A DNA stretch of 53,881 nucleotides from Oscillospiraceae bacterium (GTDB lineage Bacteria > Bacillota > Clostridia > Oscillospirales > Acutalibacteraceae), in assembly GCA_031275995.1 (NCBI GenBank), contig JAISNY010000025.1:1-53881 (forward strand), written 5' to 3'. The position numbers and the translations under genes were made by a program. Every line of letters begins with the position of its first letter. Position 1 is the stretch's first letter. Below, piece by piece: positions 1 through 9,469 of this stretch. Under the pieces are notes generated by a model. That model saw only the letters and a program-made list of their open reading frames with translations, did no database searches and was not told the origin of the DNA.

Positions 1-388
1 AAAGTTTTGGAACTCGACGAAATGTATGTTAATTTTAAAAAAACATTTGGCTTTGGACGGCGTAGAGCGAGAAACAAAAAACTTGTCGGTTTTCAACTTG
101 GAACACGAGAAACAAAGTATTTTGAAAAACTTTCACAAAAAATTGCTCACATTGATGCCGAAATTTATGCCACAGACGGCTGGGAGTCATACGATTTAAT
201 TGATCCGGCAAAACATGTAATCGGCAAAGCTCATACTTTTACTGTTGAAAGGGACCAATCGTCTTTTACGTCATTATATTGCTCATTTTGCAAGAAAATT
301 CTACTCTGTTTCAAAATCTTTTTCAATGATTTCTAATTCTATTCTGTTGTTTGCTTATCGTAAATCTTTGGAATATATCCACATTTAG
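1..388 (+). pseudogene. IS1-family transposase, C-terminal part, frameshifted
   Basis: The frame open at the left edge reads VLELDEMYVNF and then ATDGWESYDLIDPAKHVIGK, the DDE catalytic half of an IS1-type (InsB-like) transposase; the N-terminal part lies outside the window. One extra base near 253-256 moves the frame. Shifting it back restores the family C-terminus (RLLRHYIAHFARKFYS) and runs to a TAG at 386-388. Uncorrected, the frame ends at 336 in unrelated sequence. The remnant at the right end of the window has the same motifs with the expected ER-MNRLL junction, which places the insertion. The element end carries the sequence TTTAGCA, also seen at the other IS scars here. Inactive as read. 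Confidence 0.85.
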
Positions 389-430
389 CACCACCTAAAT
401 AATAGGATCTAGACTAATTTACGCTTAGGC

Positions 431-459
431 TTGCGTTACAGAAAACACTATGGTACAAT
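431..459 (+). promoter_or_regulatory. Putative sigma-A promoter for rpsT-mnmA
   Basis: TTGCGT at 431-436 and TACAAT at 454-459 are separated by exactly 17 bases. A start near 466 would give a leader of about 30 bases containing the rpsT SD (GGAGG, 484-488). Confidence 0.6.
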
Positions 460-496
460 GATGATGTTAAGTTTTGGAATTGTGGAGGTTGTTTTT

Positions 497-742
497 TTGC
501 CAAATATTAAGTCTGCTAAAAAAAGAGTTAGAGTTACTAAAGTTAAAACTTTAAGAAACAAGAGTCTCAAATCTGAGTTGAGGACTGCGCTTAAAAAGGC
601 GGCCCACAGTAAAGAGTGTATTTTGCAAGCTATAAGTTCAGTTGACCGTGCTGTTTCCAAGGGGATCTTGCATAGGAATAACGCCGCAAGAAAAAAAAGT
701 GCGCTTGCTAGGTTGTTGCGTGCGAGTGATTCAGGAGTATAG
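497..742 (+). CDS. rpsT: 30S ribosomal protein S20
   Basis: Binds 16S rRNA early in assembly of the small ribosomal subunit. The 81-residue product begins (M)PNIKSAKKRVRV, the family N-terminus, and is rich in Lys/Arg throughout, with NKSLKSELRTALKKA and NNAARKKSALARLL as expected. I chose the TTG at 497 because it sits 8 bases behind GGAGG and gives the usual PNIKSAKKR start; the longer open frame to 431 would overlap the promoter and add unrelated residues. Length is slightly below the usual 83-90. Its TAG stop abuts the ATG of mnmA, so the two are co-transcribed and probably translationally coupled. Confidence 0.95.
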   Translation: MPNIKSAKKRVRVTKVKTLRNKSLKSELRTALKKAAHSKECILQAISSVDRAVSKGILHRNNAARKKSALARLLRASDSGV

Positions 743-1780
743 ATGGCTTCTGTTTTGGTGGCGATGAGCGGGGGAGTAGATAGTTCTTGTTCTGTTGCAT
801 TGTTGTTGCAGAAGGGTTATGATGTTGTTGGAGCAACGTTTAAGTTATTTGAGCCTAATGCGACAAGTTTGCGGCATTTGGGAGATGCTGCGTCCGTTGC
901 GAAATTGTTAAGGGTGAATCATTTAGTTTTTGATTTTATTGATGATTTTAAAAAGAAAGTGATGGATTATTTCGTGAAGGAATATCTATCGGGTAAAACT
1001 CCGAACCCGTGCGTTGTTTGTAACAAAAATATCAAATTTGGTAAAGCGCTCGAGCGTGCTCAGGAGCTTGGTTTTGATTTCATTGCTACAGGTCATTATG
1101 CCAGAGTGGAATTTGATGAAAGTTCCGGGCGTTTTTTAATAAAAAAATCGTTGAAGGGTAAAGACCAGAGTTATTGTCTTTATACTTTGAACCAGAAGCA
1201 AATTTCTCGTGTTATTTTTCCTCTTGGAGGCTTTGAAAAATCGGAAGTCAGAAGTATGGCCAAAGATTTTGGTATCGGCGTTCATAATAAGCCAGATAGT
1301 CAGGATATTTGTTTTATCAGTGGTAATCATTATGATTTTATCAAGTATTACTTAGGCGAAGAGGAAAAATCCGGAAATTTTGTTGATGAATCTGGAATAG
1401 TTTTAGGTAAGCACAAAGGAATAAGCAGATATACCGTTGGTCAGCGTAGGGGTATTGGGATAGCGCTTGGCGAGCGTGCTTACATAAAGAAAATTAATCC
1501 CATTGAAAATACTATTACCCTTGCAATTGCAGATCCGCCACGTGGTAATCATTTGGTTGCTAGCGATCTTAATTTTATTCCGTTTGAAAAATTGACTGAT
1601 TCGATTCGAGTTACAGCGCGAACTCGTTATAACTGCAAAGAAGTTTCGGCTACGGTTTTGCCGATTTCGGAACACGAAGTAAAAGTAATTTTTGATGAAA
1701 ACATTGAATTTATTGCTCCCGGGCAATCGGTAACTTTTTACGATGGCGATATTCTAGTAGGCGGAGGAGTTATAAATTAG
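743..1780 (+). CDS. mnmA: tRNA-specific 2-thiouridylase MnmA
   Basis: Catalyses 2-thiolation of the wobble uridine in tRNAs for Lys, Glu and Gln, using ATP and sulfur relayed from a cysteine desulfurase. The 345-residue protein has the PP-loop SGGVDSS at 9-15, the first catalytic cysteine Cys90 in NPCVVCN and the persulfide cysteine Cys190 in DSQDICFI. The central YTVGQRRGIGI and the C-terminal beta domain are present, so it looks complete. AGGAG lies directly upstream and the ATG follows the rpsT stop with no gap. A possible sulfur donor, a NifS-type protein, is encoded at 40.1 kb. Confidence 0.96.
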   Translation: MASVLVAMSGGVDSSCSVALLLQKGYDVVGATFKLFEPNATSLRHLGDAASVAKLLRVNHLVFDFIDDFKKKVMDYFVKEYLSGKTPNPCVVCNKNIKFGKALERAQELGFDFIATGHYARVEFDESSGRFLIKKSLKGKDQSYCLYTLNQKQISRVIFPLGGFEKSEVRSMAKDFGIGVHNKPDSQDICFISGNHYDFIKYYLGEEEKSGNFVDESGIVLGKHKGISRYTVGQRRGIGIALGERAYIKKINPIENTITLAIADPPRGNHLVASDLNFIPFEKLTDSIRVTARTRYNCKEVSATVLPISEHEVKVIFDENIEFIAPGQSVTFYDGDILVGGGVIN

Positions 1781-1880
1781 AAAAATGGAGACATCGTTAA
1801 ATGTATTGAGCCATGTTTAGTTTGTGGTGCCAAAAGAAGATTTAAGTTTATTTTTTTCTGGCAATCAGGGGGAATTATAA

Positions 1881-2540
1881 ATTAAAAAAAAATTAATTTC
1901 CGGATTTGGTTTATTTACCAATAAAATTTTGGATGCGGTTTTTCCTAAAAAATGTGTTTGCTGTCGGGCATTAGGTGGGACTATTTGTGAAAATTGTTTA
2001 AAGGATGTTGAGAAGGAATTTTCTCCAAAAATGTTTTGTATTGATGGAGGTTTTGTATGTAATTCTGCATTTAGATACGAAGGACGAGTAAGGGATGCCA
2101 TTAAAAATTTTAAATTTTCAAACGTAAAAAGAGGCGCTCAGGTTTTTGATGTTTGGTTATCGAAAGTGAAAAATTATTCTGGAAAAATAAATTGTGTTTG
2201 TTCGGTACCTATGTTTGAAAATAGACAGAAAGAACGAGGTTACAATCAATCGGAAGTCTTAGCACGTTCATTAGCTCAAATTTTGGGTCTTCCTTTTGAA
2301 AATGTTATTAAAAAAACAAGGGACAATCTTTCGCAGAGAGGTCTTGGCTCGGATGAAAGAAAAGAAAATGTTCATGATGTCTTTTCTGTTTCTTCCTGTG
2401 TTAAAGGTAAAAGTGTTCTTTTGGTGGATGACGTCGTCACTACTGGTGCGACTCTTTTTGAATGTCTATCATTGCTATGTCTTGCCGGCGCAAAAGCGGC
2501 AGAAGGCCTGACACTTGCAAATGTTAAATTAAGCAAGTAA
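1881..2540 (+). CDS. ComF-family phosphoribosyltransferase-like protein
   Basis: ComF proteins pair an N-terminal zinc-binding segment with a type I phosphoribosyltransferase fold and are linked to DNA uptake; the exact reaction is unsettled. Visible here: FPKKCVCC with ICENC (likely zinc ligands), the ComF hallmark RQKERGYNQSEVLA, and the PRPP loop VLLVDDVVTTGATL. Start choice is unusual. The only canonical candidate, TTG at 1929, has no SD and leaves a very short N-terminus. An in-frame ATT at 1881 follows AGGGGGA by 7 bases and comes straight after an in-frame TAA, giving MKKKLISGFGLFTNKILDAV. I favour ATT. Family is clear; the start is inference. Confidence 0.85.
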   Translation: MKKKLISGFGLFTNKILDAVFPKKCVCCRALGGTICENCLKDVEKEFSPKMFCIDGGFVCNSAFRYEGRVRDAIKNFKFSNVKRGAQVFDVWLSKVKNYSGKINCVCSVPMFENRQKERGYNQSEVLARSLAQILGLPFENVIKKTRDNLSQRGLGSDERKENVHDVFSVSSCVKGKSVLLVDDVVTTGATLFECLSLLCLAGAKAAEGLTLANVKLSK

Positions 2541-2623
2541 TTAAAGTGTTATCCGGCAGAAGAAAAATTATTATCCGATATCGCCATTCGCTGATAATTA
2601 TAAATTTTTAGCACTCACAGTTG

Positions 2624-3142
2624 TTAATTGATTTTTAAAATTTTTTTTATCGGTTTTGAGAAGTGTGTTGCAAGTACACAATTTATAATATTTTTTATTA
2701 AATTAAAAGGAATGATTATAGTAAATATAGACCGCTTTAATGCGTTTGGATCCATTAAATGCAATAGAGTCCAAAACATATAACTTACAGGTGTTTTGAC
2801 TAAAATATAAATTAACGTTCCCATAGCTACATAAAAGATTATGTGTTTCTGTTTTTTTCTATAAATTCCTAAAAATATTATTGTTATAAAAGATAGCATA
2901 CGTATAAAAAAACCTGGCCAACCAGCAATACTGAAAAGTAACAATCTCAGGAATGAAACTACAACCAAAATCGTTAAACCGGAAGGTATTCCGAAAAGTA
3001 GTGCAGCAACGAACGCCGGAGCATCTGAAATATCAAGTTTTAAAAACGGAACAAACGGAACAGCTAAAACCCGTCCGAACATTGCAAGCAGCAAAGAAAT
3101 TGCGGCTAAAAGTGAGTTTATAGATATTGTCTGAGCTCTCAT
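2624..3142 (-). CDS. ECF transporter S component, RibU-like (probable riboflavin/FMN uptake)
   Basis: A small membrane protein of 172 residues with about five or six hydrophobic segments. FLKLDISDAPAFVAALLFG near residues 34-52 closely resembles the RibU motif after the first helix, where flavin-binding S components carry FLKLDxSD. S components bind the vitamin and dock on the EcfA-EcfA'-EcfT module. EcfT is encoded at 21.8 kb, and no EcfA ATPase is visible. The ATG at 3142 has an in-frame stop upstream but only a distant GGGGAG, so initiation is unclear. I looked for an FMN riboswitch in the upstream 150 bases and saw none; a 12-bp palindrome lies there instead. Confidence 0.75.
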   Translation of the reverse strand: MRAQTISINSLLAAISLLLAMFGRVLAVPFVPFLKLDISDAPAFVAALLFGIPSGLTILVVVSFLRLLLFSIAGWPGFFIRMLSFITIIFLGIYRKKQKHIIFYVAMGTLIYILVKTPVSYMFWTLLHLMDPNALKRSIFTIIIPFNLIKNIINCVLATHFSKPIKKILKIN

Positions 3143-3176
3143 TTGTTTAGTTATTTTTTACTACTCCCCTTCACCA

Positions 3177-3204
3177 ACTATACAAAATATTAATTTTGTA
3201 TAGT
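3177..3204. promoter_or_regulatory. Perfect 12-bp inverted repeat upstream of the RibU-like gene
   Basis: Arms actatacaaaat and attttgtatagt are exact reverse complements around atta. The palindrome lies about 35 bases before the S-component start. It could be an operator or an RNA hairpin; there is no T-run, so it is not an ordinary terminator. Confidence 0.45.
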
Positions 3205-3309
3205 TATACAGATCTGACCCCACTTTTCTCTTAAGTTAAACCAAAATTGGTACATATCACAAACCATAAGATATTTAAACCTCTGTATGATTTTTTAACA
3301 GGTCAATTT

Positions 3310-4983
3310 CTATATTTTAACATCAACAACAATTTTTGGTATATTTTTAGTAGAATAATCTTCATTTAATCTATTGTATTTAAATATTAACATAGTAATA
3401 TCATCGGATTGTCCTACACCAACAGAAAAACTATCAACTTTGGATTTAATTTTCTCTAACATATCCTTGAGAGAACAATTTGTATAATCTATTTCGTTTA
3501 CTAATTTAATAAGACGTTCTTCAGAGAAAATTTGATTATCTGAATTAAATGCCTCAGTAATTCCATCAGTATAGAGGAAAACGAAATCCCCCGAAGAAAG
3601 AGTGATTTTTTCTGATTCATATTTTACATTAGGCATTCCGCCTAAAACAAAATGTTTTTCCGCTTCAAAAAATTTAAAAGGCTCGGGCATTTTTTTAATC
3701 ATGGGTGAAGTATGGCCGGCATTAGAGAAAATAAGATTACCCGTTTCAAGATTAATGATTCCTAAAAAAGCTGTTGCAAACATCCCTAAATTATTACCAT
3801 GATAGAGATAGTTGTTCACGTTGAAAAAGATGTCTCCGGGGTCACTGCCAGAAGTGGCATAACCTTTAATTAACATTTTAACCATTACCATGAACATTGC
3901 AGCTGAAATTCCTTTGCCTGAAATATCGGCAATTACAAACGCTAGGTTTTTATCGTCAATCATAAAAACATCATAAAGGTCGCCACCCACCAGTTTGGCC
4001 GGATACATACAGGCATAAACATCGAATTCTTTATTTTTTAAAAAGTTCGTTAAATCATGTGGCAGCATCGAATTCTGAATTTTGCCTGCAATTTTAAGCT
4101 CTGTAGTTATTTGTTCTTCCTTTGCAACTATACCTTTAATATTTTTGATGTAAATTTTGATGTCTGATATCATTTTATTAATTGACAACGCTAAAGCTCC
4201 AATTTCATTTTTGCTCTTTACAAAAATTTTATCTTTTTTTATTTCAGAGTGATCTGATTCGACAAATGCTTCTGTAAATTTAGAGATTTTTTCAATCGGT
4301 TTAGTCACAAAAATTTCAATACACAAATAAAGAGCTAAAGAACTAAAAATCAAAATTAACCCGATGTAAAAAATCAACCGATAAACCAATGAATTAATTT
4401 CTTTCATAAGTCTGATTTCACTTATATCAAGGCCTATAAAAGCTATGTCTTTACCTTCTGAATCTTTAACGGCTACAAACGCAGAAACCAATTCTCCAAA
4501 ATATTCATCACGATAAATTTGAAGATTTTTTGAACTGACGCCCTTGTAAACTATTTCCTTATTTTCGTCTGGAACCATTGCGCCAAGTTTTTCTCTGGTC
4601 TGACCTTGTTTGTTTTCTTCGATTGTGTCATAGATATATATGAGTTTTCCGTTATCATCAAGCGCCAAAACATAAAGGTATTTAAGATTAAGCTTAGTTC
4701 TTGCATCATCCAAAGAACTAATAATTTTTTCGTAATCGTCGTCTGGCTTTAAAGTACTTTTATAATTTAAAATTTTTCCTGCATCTAGGTAATAAGCTAC
4801 CAAATTGCCTGCCTCATTCATCTTCTTACTAAATTCATTTAAAATTACAGGTTTAAATAAAAATCTGAAAAAGATGATTAATGAAACCACAAAAATAATA
4901 GAAAAAAATATTACTATCATAAAAATATTGTATGAAAGCCTGTGATGATTTTGTTTCTTTATATTTCCATTAATCTTATTTAT
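3310..4983 (-). CDS. Membrane sensor PP2C (SpoIIE/RsbU-type) serine phosphatase
   Basis: Probably dephosphorylates a STAS-type anti-sigma antagonist in response to an external signal. In order (numbered from the ATG at 4920): a membrane helix at 1-20, an extracellular Cache-like sensor region of about 150 residues, a second helix at 182-204, a HAMP linker (TKPIEKI onward) and a PP2C/SpoIIE domain from about 280. Metal ligands are Asp314 in VGGDLYD, Asp332 in IADISGKG, LYTDGITEAF and QSDDITML. The ATG at 4920 has no SD. GGGAGG at 4993-4998 lies 9 bases before an in-frame ATA at 4983, which adds MNKINGNIKKQNHHRLSYN before the membrane helix, and a TATAAT at 5014-5019 fits a short leader. I chose ATA, as inference. 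A possible substrate and kinase are encoded at 39.2-40.1 kb. Confidence 0.88.
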   Translation of the reverse strand: MNKINGNIKKQNHHRLSYNIFMIVIFFSIIFVVSLIIFFRFLFKPVILNEFSKKMNEAGNLVAYYLDAGKILNYKSTLKPDDDYEKIISSLDDARTKLNLKYLYVLALDDNGKLIYIYDTIEENKQGQTREKLGAMVPDENKEIVYKGVSSKNLQIYRDEYFGELVSAFVAVKDSEGKDIAFIGLDISEIRLMKEINSLVYRLIFYIGLILIFSSLALYLCIEIFVTKPIEKISKFTEAFVESDHSEIKKDKIFVKSKNEIGALALSINKMISDIKIYIKNIKGIVAKEEQITTELKIAGKIQNSMLPHDLTNFLKNKEFDVYACMYPAKLVGGDLYDVFMIDDKNLAFVIADISGKGISAAMFMVMVKMLIKGYATSGSDPGDIFFNVNNYLYHGNNLGMFATAFLGIINLETGNLIFSNAGHTSPMIKKMPEPFKFFEAEKHFVLGGMPNVKYESEKITLSSGDFVFLYTDGITEAFNSDNQIFSEERLIKLVNEIDYTNCSLKDMLEKIKSKVDSFSVGVGQSDDITMLIFKYNRLNEDYSTKNIPKIVVDVKI

Positions 4984-5076
4984 TTCTACTCACCTCCCAG
5001 TTCTTTAAGAGATATTATATCATACATTGAGTATTATAATTTAGCGAAATTAAATGTTTTTTAACTAGTTGATCTA

Positions 5077-5781
5077 TCAGACGTTTAACAAAGTTTTCGC
5101 AATTTTATAATCATTCACCGTAGTGATCTTTATGTTAGAAAATTCACCCATTACAATATGAACCGGATGTCCTCTGAGAATAAAAATTTTACAGGCATCG
5201 GTTAAAGAATTTTTATCTTCTTGGTTCAAATCGTTATAAAAAATTTTTAGTTTACTCATTTTAAAACTTTGTGGAGTTTGGCCCAAAAACATGAAATTTC
5301 TGTTCGGAATTTCCTCTATAATTTTTTTATCTTCCGAACTCCGGATTATTGTATCGTGCGAGCACACCACGGTATTGCATGCACCAAATTTCTTTGCCGC
5401 CGCGATATTTTCTTCGATAATTTTCAATGTTACAAATGGACGTACGGCATCATGAGTTACAATTATATGTTCCTCGATGATTCCAAATTTTTCTTCTAAA
5501 AATTTTATTATATTCATTATAGTTAAATTTCTGTCATCTCCTCCCTTGACGATCATAACACGCTCGTCCGTGATATTAAATTTTAACAGAATATCACTTG
5601 CATATAATTTCCAATCTTTATGTATGCCTATACAGATGCAGTCGAACTGTCTACATAATAAAAATTTTTCAAGAGTATGAATCAATATTGGCTTATCACC
5701 CAAATTCATAAATTGTTTTGGAAACTCGCTTATACCCATTCTCAAACCTAATCCACCGGCTACGATTGCACCAAAAATCAT
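5077..5781 (-). CDS. IspD/TarI-family cytidylyltransferase
   Basis: Transfers CMP from CTP to a sugar or polyol phosphate. The substrate is either methylerythritol 4-phosphate (IspD, isoprenoid MEP pathway) or ribitol 5-phosphate (TarI, teichoic acid). The 234-residue protein has the nucleotide-binding AGGLGLRMG at 8-16, PKQF, HDAVRPF and QTPQSF. The spacing and the C-terminal GEFSNIKITTVNDYKIAK look to me more TarI-like than classic IspD, but no teichoic acid genes are adjacent, so the role is left open. The ATG at 5781 has a good GGAGG. It faces the IS scar and V-ATPase B without any functional link. Confidence 0.8.
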   Translation of the reverse strand: MIFGAIVAGGLGLRMGISEFPKQFMNLGDKPILIHTLEKFLLCRQFDCICIGIHKDWKLYASDILLKFNITDERVMIVKGGDDRNLTIMNIIKFLEEKFGIIEEHIIVTHDAVRPFVTLKIIEENIAAAKKFGACNTVVCSHDTIIRSSEDKKIIEEIPNRNFMFLGQTPQSFKMSKLKIFYNDLNQEDKNSLTDACKIFILRGHPVHIVMGEFSNIKITTVNDYKIAKTLLNV

Positions 5782-5814
5782 AAATTTACCTCCGTATCCT
5801 TTTTCTTATAACGA

Positions 5815-5999
5815 CATCGCTAAGCATTCACGGAACGGACTCGGAACCCTGTTCACATGCCTAATCTGCAGTCTTTGCACAAATATCTTTGTTTACTTCC
5901 TAATAGAACCGAATTTTAATTTTTCAAATTTCCCGCATTTGGGGAATTTAATTTCGTTATTCATGAAAATATTTCAGCAGTTGTACCTATTTTTAGCAA
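5815..5999 (-). pseudogene. IS remnant: transposase zinc-ribbon N-terminus with element end
   Basis: On the minus strand, an ATG near 5963 opens MNNEIKFPKCGKFEKLKFG and, after a one-base shift, GSKQRYLCKDCRLGM. This is the N-terminal zinc ribbon of an InsA-like IS1 transposase. The bases before it (attgctaaaaataggtac...) match the inward-reading terminal repeat of the miniature element at 42.8 kb. The element end at about 5999 lies 6 bases past the stop of V-ATPase subunit B. No catalytic part follows, so this is a decayed fragment. Confidence 0.65.
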
Positions 6000-6005
6000 T
6001 TCCAA

Positions 6006-7430
6006 TCAAACTTCTTCCGTTTCAAGATCCAACTTGGTCGAAAAATCAATTAAATCTTTGTCTTCAATATAAAATTCATCAAGGATTTCAGAATCTACCC
6101 TGTCCAGCTCACTACGTGGAAGAAGCGAAAGAAGTTTCCAACCTAAATCTAAACTTCCGTTGATAGAACGATTTTCGTGCATTCCTTGATTTATAAACTC
6201 ACTCTCGAAAAACTTCCCAAATTTTAAATATGTCTTATTAATTTCTACTAGGCTGTCTTCACCTATGACAGAAGCGAGTGAACGAATTTCTATTACTTTT
6301 GCATAAGCAGCAAATAATTGGCTTGAAAGATCTTTGTGATCTTTTCTTGTAAAATTCTGACCAATTCCATCTTTCATAAGTCTAGAAAGAGAAGGAAGAA
6401 TAGCGATAGCAGGAGAAACACCCCTTGCCTCTAGACTTCTATTAAAAACAATTTGACCTTCGGTAATATATCCGGTAAGATCTGGCACAGGGTGAGTTAT
6501 GTCATCGTCGGGCATAGTCAAAATCGGAATTTGAGTTAACGAACCTTTTTTACCTTTAACCACTCCCGCCCGCTCATAAATGGAAGCTAAATCTGAATAA
6601 AGATAGCCCGGGTAACCCTTATATCCCGGAATTTCTCCTATTGAAGAGCTGAATTCACGTAAAGCTTCCGCATAAGCAGTCATATCAGTCATTATGACCA
6701 AAACATGCATATCCAATTCAAAAGCCAAATATTCAGCTGCAGTAATCGCACACCGCGGAGCCAATATCCGTTCTATTACGGGGTCGTTTGCAAGGTTCAA
6801 AAACATCACGACTCTATCAATCACACCAGATTCCTCAAATTGGCTCCTAAAGTATGCCGCCACATCACTTTTAACACCCATTGCAGCAAAAACAACTACA
6901 AAATCATCTTCGTTCTCAGCGATACTTGCTTGGCGTGAAATTTGTGATGCCAATTCATTATGTTTCATACCTGGACCGGAAAAAATCGGAAGCTTTTGTC
7001 CCCTTACGAGTGTGATAAGCACATCTATGGAAGAAATTCCAGTACATATATAATTTTGAGGATATACCCTAGCAACCGGATTCATAGGAACTCCGTTTAC
7101 ATCACGTCTGACTGCAGAAAAAACTTCACCTAATTCGTCGAGAGGTTTACCAGTACCATTAAAAACCCGACCTAAAATTTCTTTAGAAACTGCAATCTCC
7201 ATAGGGCGCCCGCTAAATTGAGTTTGAGTATTCGAAAGCGAAATAAGAGAAGTTCCTTCAAAAACTTGTATAACCGCAATGTCTCCTTCGAGCAGCACTA
7301 CTTTTCCTTCTCTTACGGATCCATCATCGAGTTCAATTCTTGCAAGCTCTTCATAACATACATTTTTAACACCCTCAACAGCAAGCAAAGAACCCCTTAT
7401 TTCCTTTGCGCCTTTGTATTTGATAATCAA
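6006..7430 (-). CDS. atpB: V-type ATP synthase subunit B
   Basis: Non-catalytic nucleotide-binding subunit of the V1 headpiece, alternating with subunit A in the A3B3 ring. The 474 residues are full length. Visible marks are the N-terminal [12 protein letters not shown], the degenerate P-loop region [12 protein letters not shown] (typical of B, with no GKT), [27 protein letters not shown] and [16 protein letters not shown]. The TTG at 7430 has GGGAGTG 7 bases upstream. Normally B follows A and precedes D in one operon. Here it stands alone with its own promoter, about 17 kb from A on the other strand, and its 3' side abuts an IS scar. Confidence 0.94.
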   Translation of the reverse strand: MIIKYKGAKEIRGSLLAVEGVKNVCYEELARIELDDGSVREGKVVLLEGDIAVIQVFEGTSLISLSNTQTQFSGRPMEIAVSKEILGRVFNGTGKPLDELGEVFSAVRRDVNGVPMNPVARVYPQNYICTGISSIDVLITLVRGQKLPIFSGPGMKHNELASQISRQASIAENEDDFVVVFAAMGVKSDVAAYFRSQFEESGVIDRVVMFLNLANDPVIERILAPRCAITAAEYLAFELDMHVLVIMTDMTAYAEALREFSSSIGEIPGYKGYPGYLYSDLASIYERAGVVKGKKGSLTQIPILTMPDDDITHPVPDLTGYITEGQIVFNRSLEARGVSPAIAILPSLSRLMKDGIGQNFTRKDHKDLSSQLFAAYAKVIEIRSLASVIGEDSLVEINKTYLKFGKFFESEFINQGMHENRSINGSLDLGWKLLSLLPRSELDRVDSEILDEFYIEDKDLIDFSTKLDLETEEV

Positions 7431-7493
7431 AATTCTTCACTCCCGTCAAACTACTTTCCGCAAATCATCGAATTCAAGTCTTTACAATATAAC

Positions 7494-7522
7494 TTTATAA
7501 CTTTTAATGCCCTCGACGGCAA
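7494..7522 (-). promoter_or_regulatory. Putative promoter for V-ATPase subunit B
   Basis: On the minus strand, TTGCCG (7517-7522) and TATAAA (7494-7499) are 17 bases apart, about 65 bases before the TTG start. It supports independent transcription of this displaced subunit. Confidence 0.5.
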
Positions 7523-7704
7523 GAAATAAATCTTCGGTTCAATACAATAATTGATTTATTTCGACTATTGATCGAAAAGAACACTAAAAAATCACAAATA
7601 AAAACAGGCTCCCGACCTCCAAAATTTTAAACTAAATTGCGTACTTAGTAAAATGACAAAATTTGGCAGTATACCATTAAAAATATAGCACGATAAAGAT
7701 TAAA

Positions 7705-9315
7705 TTACCGAGCCAAACCGAGCGTGGAAACAGATTTATTCACAAATTCCCTAAAAAGAGGATGTGCATTATTTGGCCTGCTCTTAAACTCAGGATGAAA
7801 TTGAACGGCTACAAAAAACCTATGTTTAAAAATCTCAACCGACTCAACAAGCACACCATTCGGAGAAAGCCCAGAAATAGTCATACCGTACGTCTCAAAT
7901 TGTTCACGGAACTTATTGTTAAACTCATATCTATGACGATGTCTTTCGAAAATCTCAGACTTGCCATAAATGCTCTCCATCAGAGAATCCTTTTTTATAT
8001 GACAACAACAGGACCCTAAGCGCATGGTGCCACCTTTTTTTAAAACCCCGCGCTGCTCTTCCATTAGATCAATAACGGGATTTTCATTTTTAGGATCAAA
8101 TTCACTAGAATTTGCATCTGAAATACCTAAAACGTTTCTGGCGAACTCAATCACAGCAACCTGCATCCCTAAACAAATTCCCAAAAACGGCACATTGTTT
8201 TCACGAGCATAACGAACCGCGCAAATCATGCCATCAATGCCACGCGAACCAAATCCGCCAGGAACTAAAATCCCGTTACAATCTCCAAGCATTTCTGAAA
8301 TCGTGAAATCGGTTAACAATTCAGAATCAATCCATTTAATCTCCACAGCAGTGCTAAAATAGAACCCTGCATGATTTAGCGCCTCGGCTACAGAAAGATA
8401 AGCGTCACGTAATTTAACATATTTTCCTACAATTGCGATTTTTATTTTATATTTTATATTCTCGCCATCCCGAAGCATTTGCTTCCATTCTGAAAGGTCA
8501 AGGGGACGACATTTAAGCCCAAGTTCCCTAACGACAATGTTAGAAAAATCACTCTTTTCAAGCAAAACAGGTGCATGATAAATCGAAGAGAGTGTATAAT
8601 TTTCAATAACACAATCAAGTTTGACATTACAAAAAAGTGCAATTTTATCCCTTAAACTTTCGCCTATTGGGTGCCGGCTACGCGTCACGATGATATTAGG
8701 ATTTATTCCAGCAGCACGCAATTCCCTCACGGAATGCTGAGTAGGTTTAGATTTTAACTCTCCGGTGCTTTCTACAAAAGGCACCAGCGTAACATGAATA
8801 AACAAACAATTTTCTGCACCAACCTCAAAGGCAATCTGACGAATAGCCTCCAAAAAAGGCTGGATTTCCATGTCACCAACCGTACCGCCAATTTCCGTTA
8901 TAACAACGTCAGCCTTAGAACTTTCCATGAGCGAATAAATAAATTTTTTGACTTCATTGGTCACATGAGGAATAACCTGGACCGTATTACCTAAATACTC
9001 TCCCCTACGTTCATTTCCTATTACCACTGAATAAATTTTACCGGCGGTAAGGTTAGAAAACTCCGTCAAATTTTCATCAATGAACCGCTCGTAGTGACCC
9101 AAATCGAGATCAGCTTCAGTTCCGTCCTCAGTAACAAAAACCTCACCATGCTGATAAGGACTCATCGTCCCTGGGTCAACATTTATATAGGGGTCAAGCT
9201 TCTGTGCCGCAACCCGCAAGCCACGCCGCTTAAGAAGACACCCAAGCGAAGCGGCAGTAACGCCCTTACCTACGCCCGAGACAACTCCTCCAGTAACAAA
9301 AACAAATTTACTCAT
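7705..9315 (-). CDS. pyrG: CTP synthase
   Basis: Makes CTP from UTP, ATP and glutamine. The 536-residue protein has the N-terminal amidoligase domain ([17 protein letters not shown] at 7-23, [16 protein letters not shown]) and a C-terminal class I glutamine amidotransferase domain with the nucleophile cysteine in GICLGMQVA and the His/Glu pair in QFHPEF. Length and motifs are normal. A strong promoter lies 33-60 bases upstream. In many Firmicutes pyrG has an initiator-sensitive leader with a C-rich start; I see no such tract or terminator here. Confidence 0.96.
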   Translation of the reverse strand: MSKFVFVTGGVVSGVGKGVTAASLGCLLKRRGLRVAAQKLDPYINVDPGTMSPYQHGEVFVTEDGTEADLDLGHYERFIDENLTEFSNLTAGKIYSVVIGNERRGEYLGNTVQVIPHVTNEVKKFIYSLMESSKADVVITEIGGTVGDMEIQPFLEAIRQIAFEVGAENCLFIHVTLVPFVESTGELKSKPTQHSVRELRAAGINPNIIVTRSRHPIGESLRDKIALFCNVKLDCVIENYTLSSIYHAPVLLEKSDFSNIVVRELGLKCRPLDLSEWKQMLRDGENIKYKIKIAIVGKYVKLRDAYLSVAEALNHAGFYFSTAVEIKWIDSELLTDFTISEMLGDCNGILVPGGFGSRGIDGMICAVRYARENNVPFLGICLGMQVAVIEFARNVLGISDANSSEFDPKNENPVIDLMEEQRGVLKKGGTMRLGSCCCHIKKDSLMESIYGKSEIFERHRHRYEFNNKFREQFETYGMTISGLSPNGVLVESVEIFKHRFFVAVQFHPEFKSRPNNAHPLFREFVNKSVSTLGLAR

Positions 9316-9347
9316 ATAATCTATAACCTAACACTCAAGTTTTTCTA

Positions 9348-9375
9348 ATTGTATCATTATTATCAAACAAGTCAA
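9348..9375 (-). promoter_or_regulatory. Putative promoter for pyrG
   Basis: On the minus strand TTGACT (9370-9375), a 16-base spacer and TACAAT (9348-9353), about 33 bases from the pyrG ATG. Confidence 0.55.
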
Positions 9376-9469
9376 GATAAGCCAATAAAATCTAAATTTC
9401 CAAAAATATTTGATTAAATTTTTTATTCAAATTAAAAATGCAACGTCTTGTAAGACCTAAAACATTAAC

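Noticed and set aside
3143..3309. FMN riboswitch before the RibU-like gene
   Set aside because: The leader lacks the conserved RFN blocks; only a palindrome is present.
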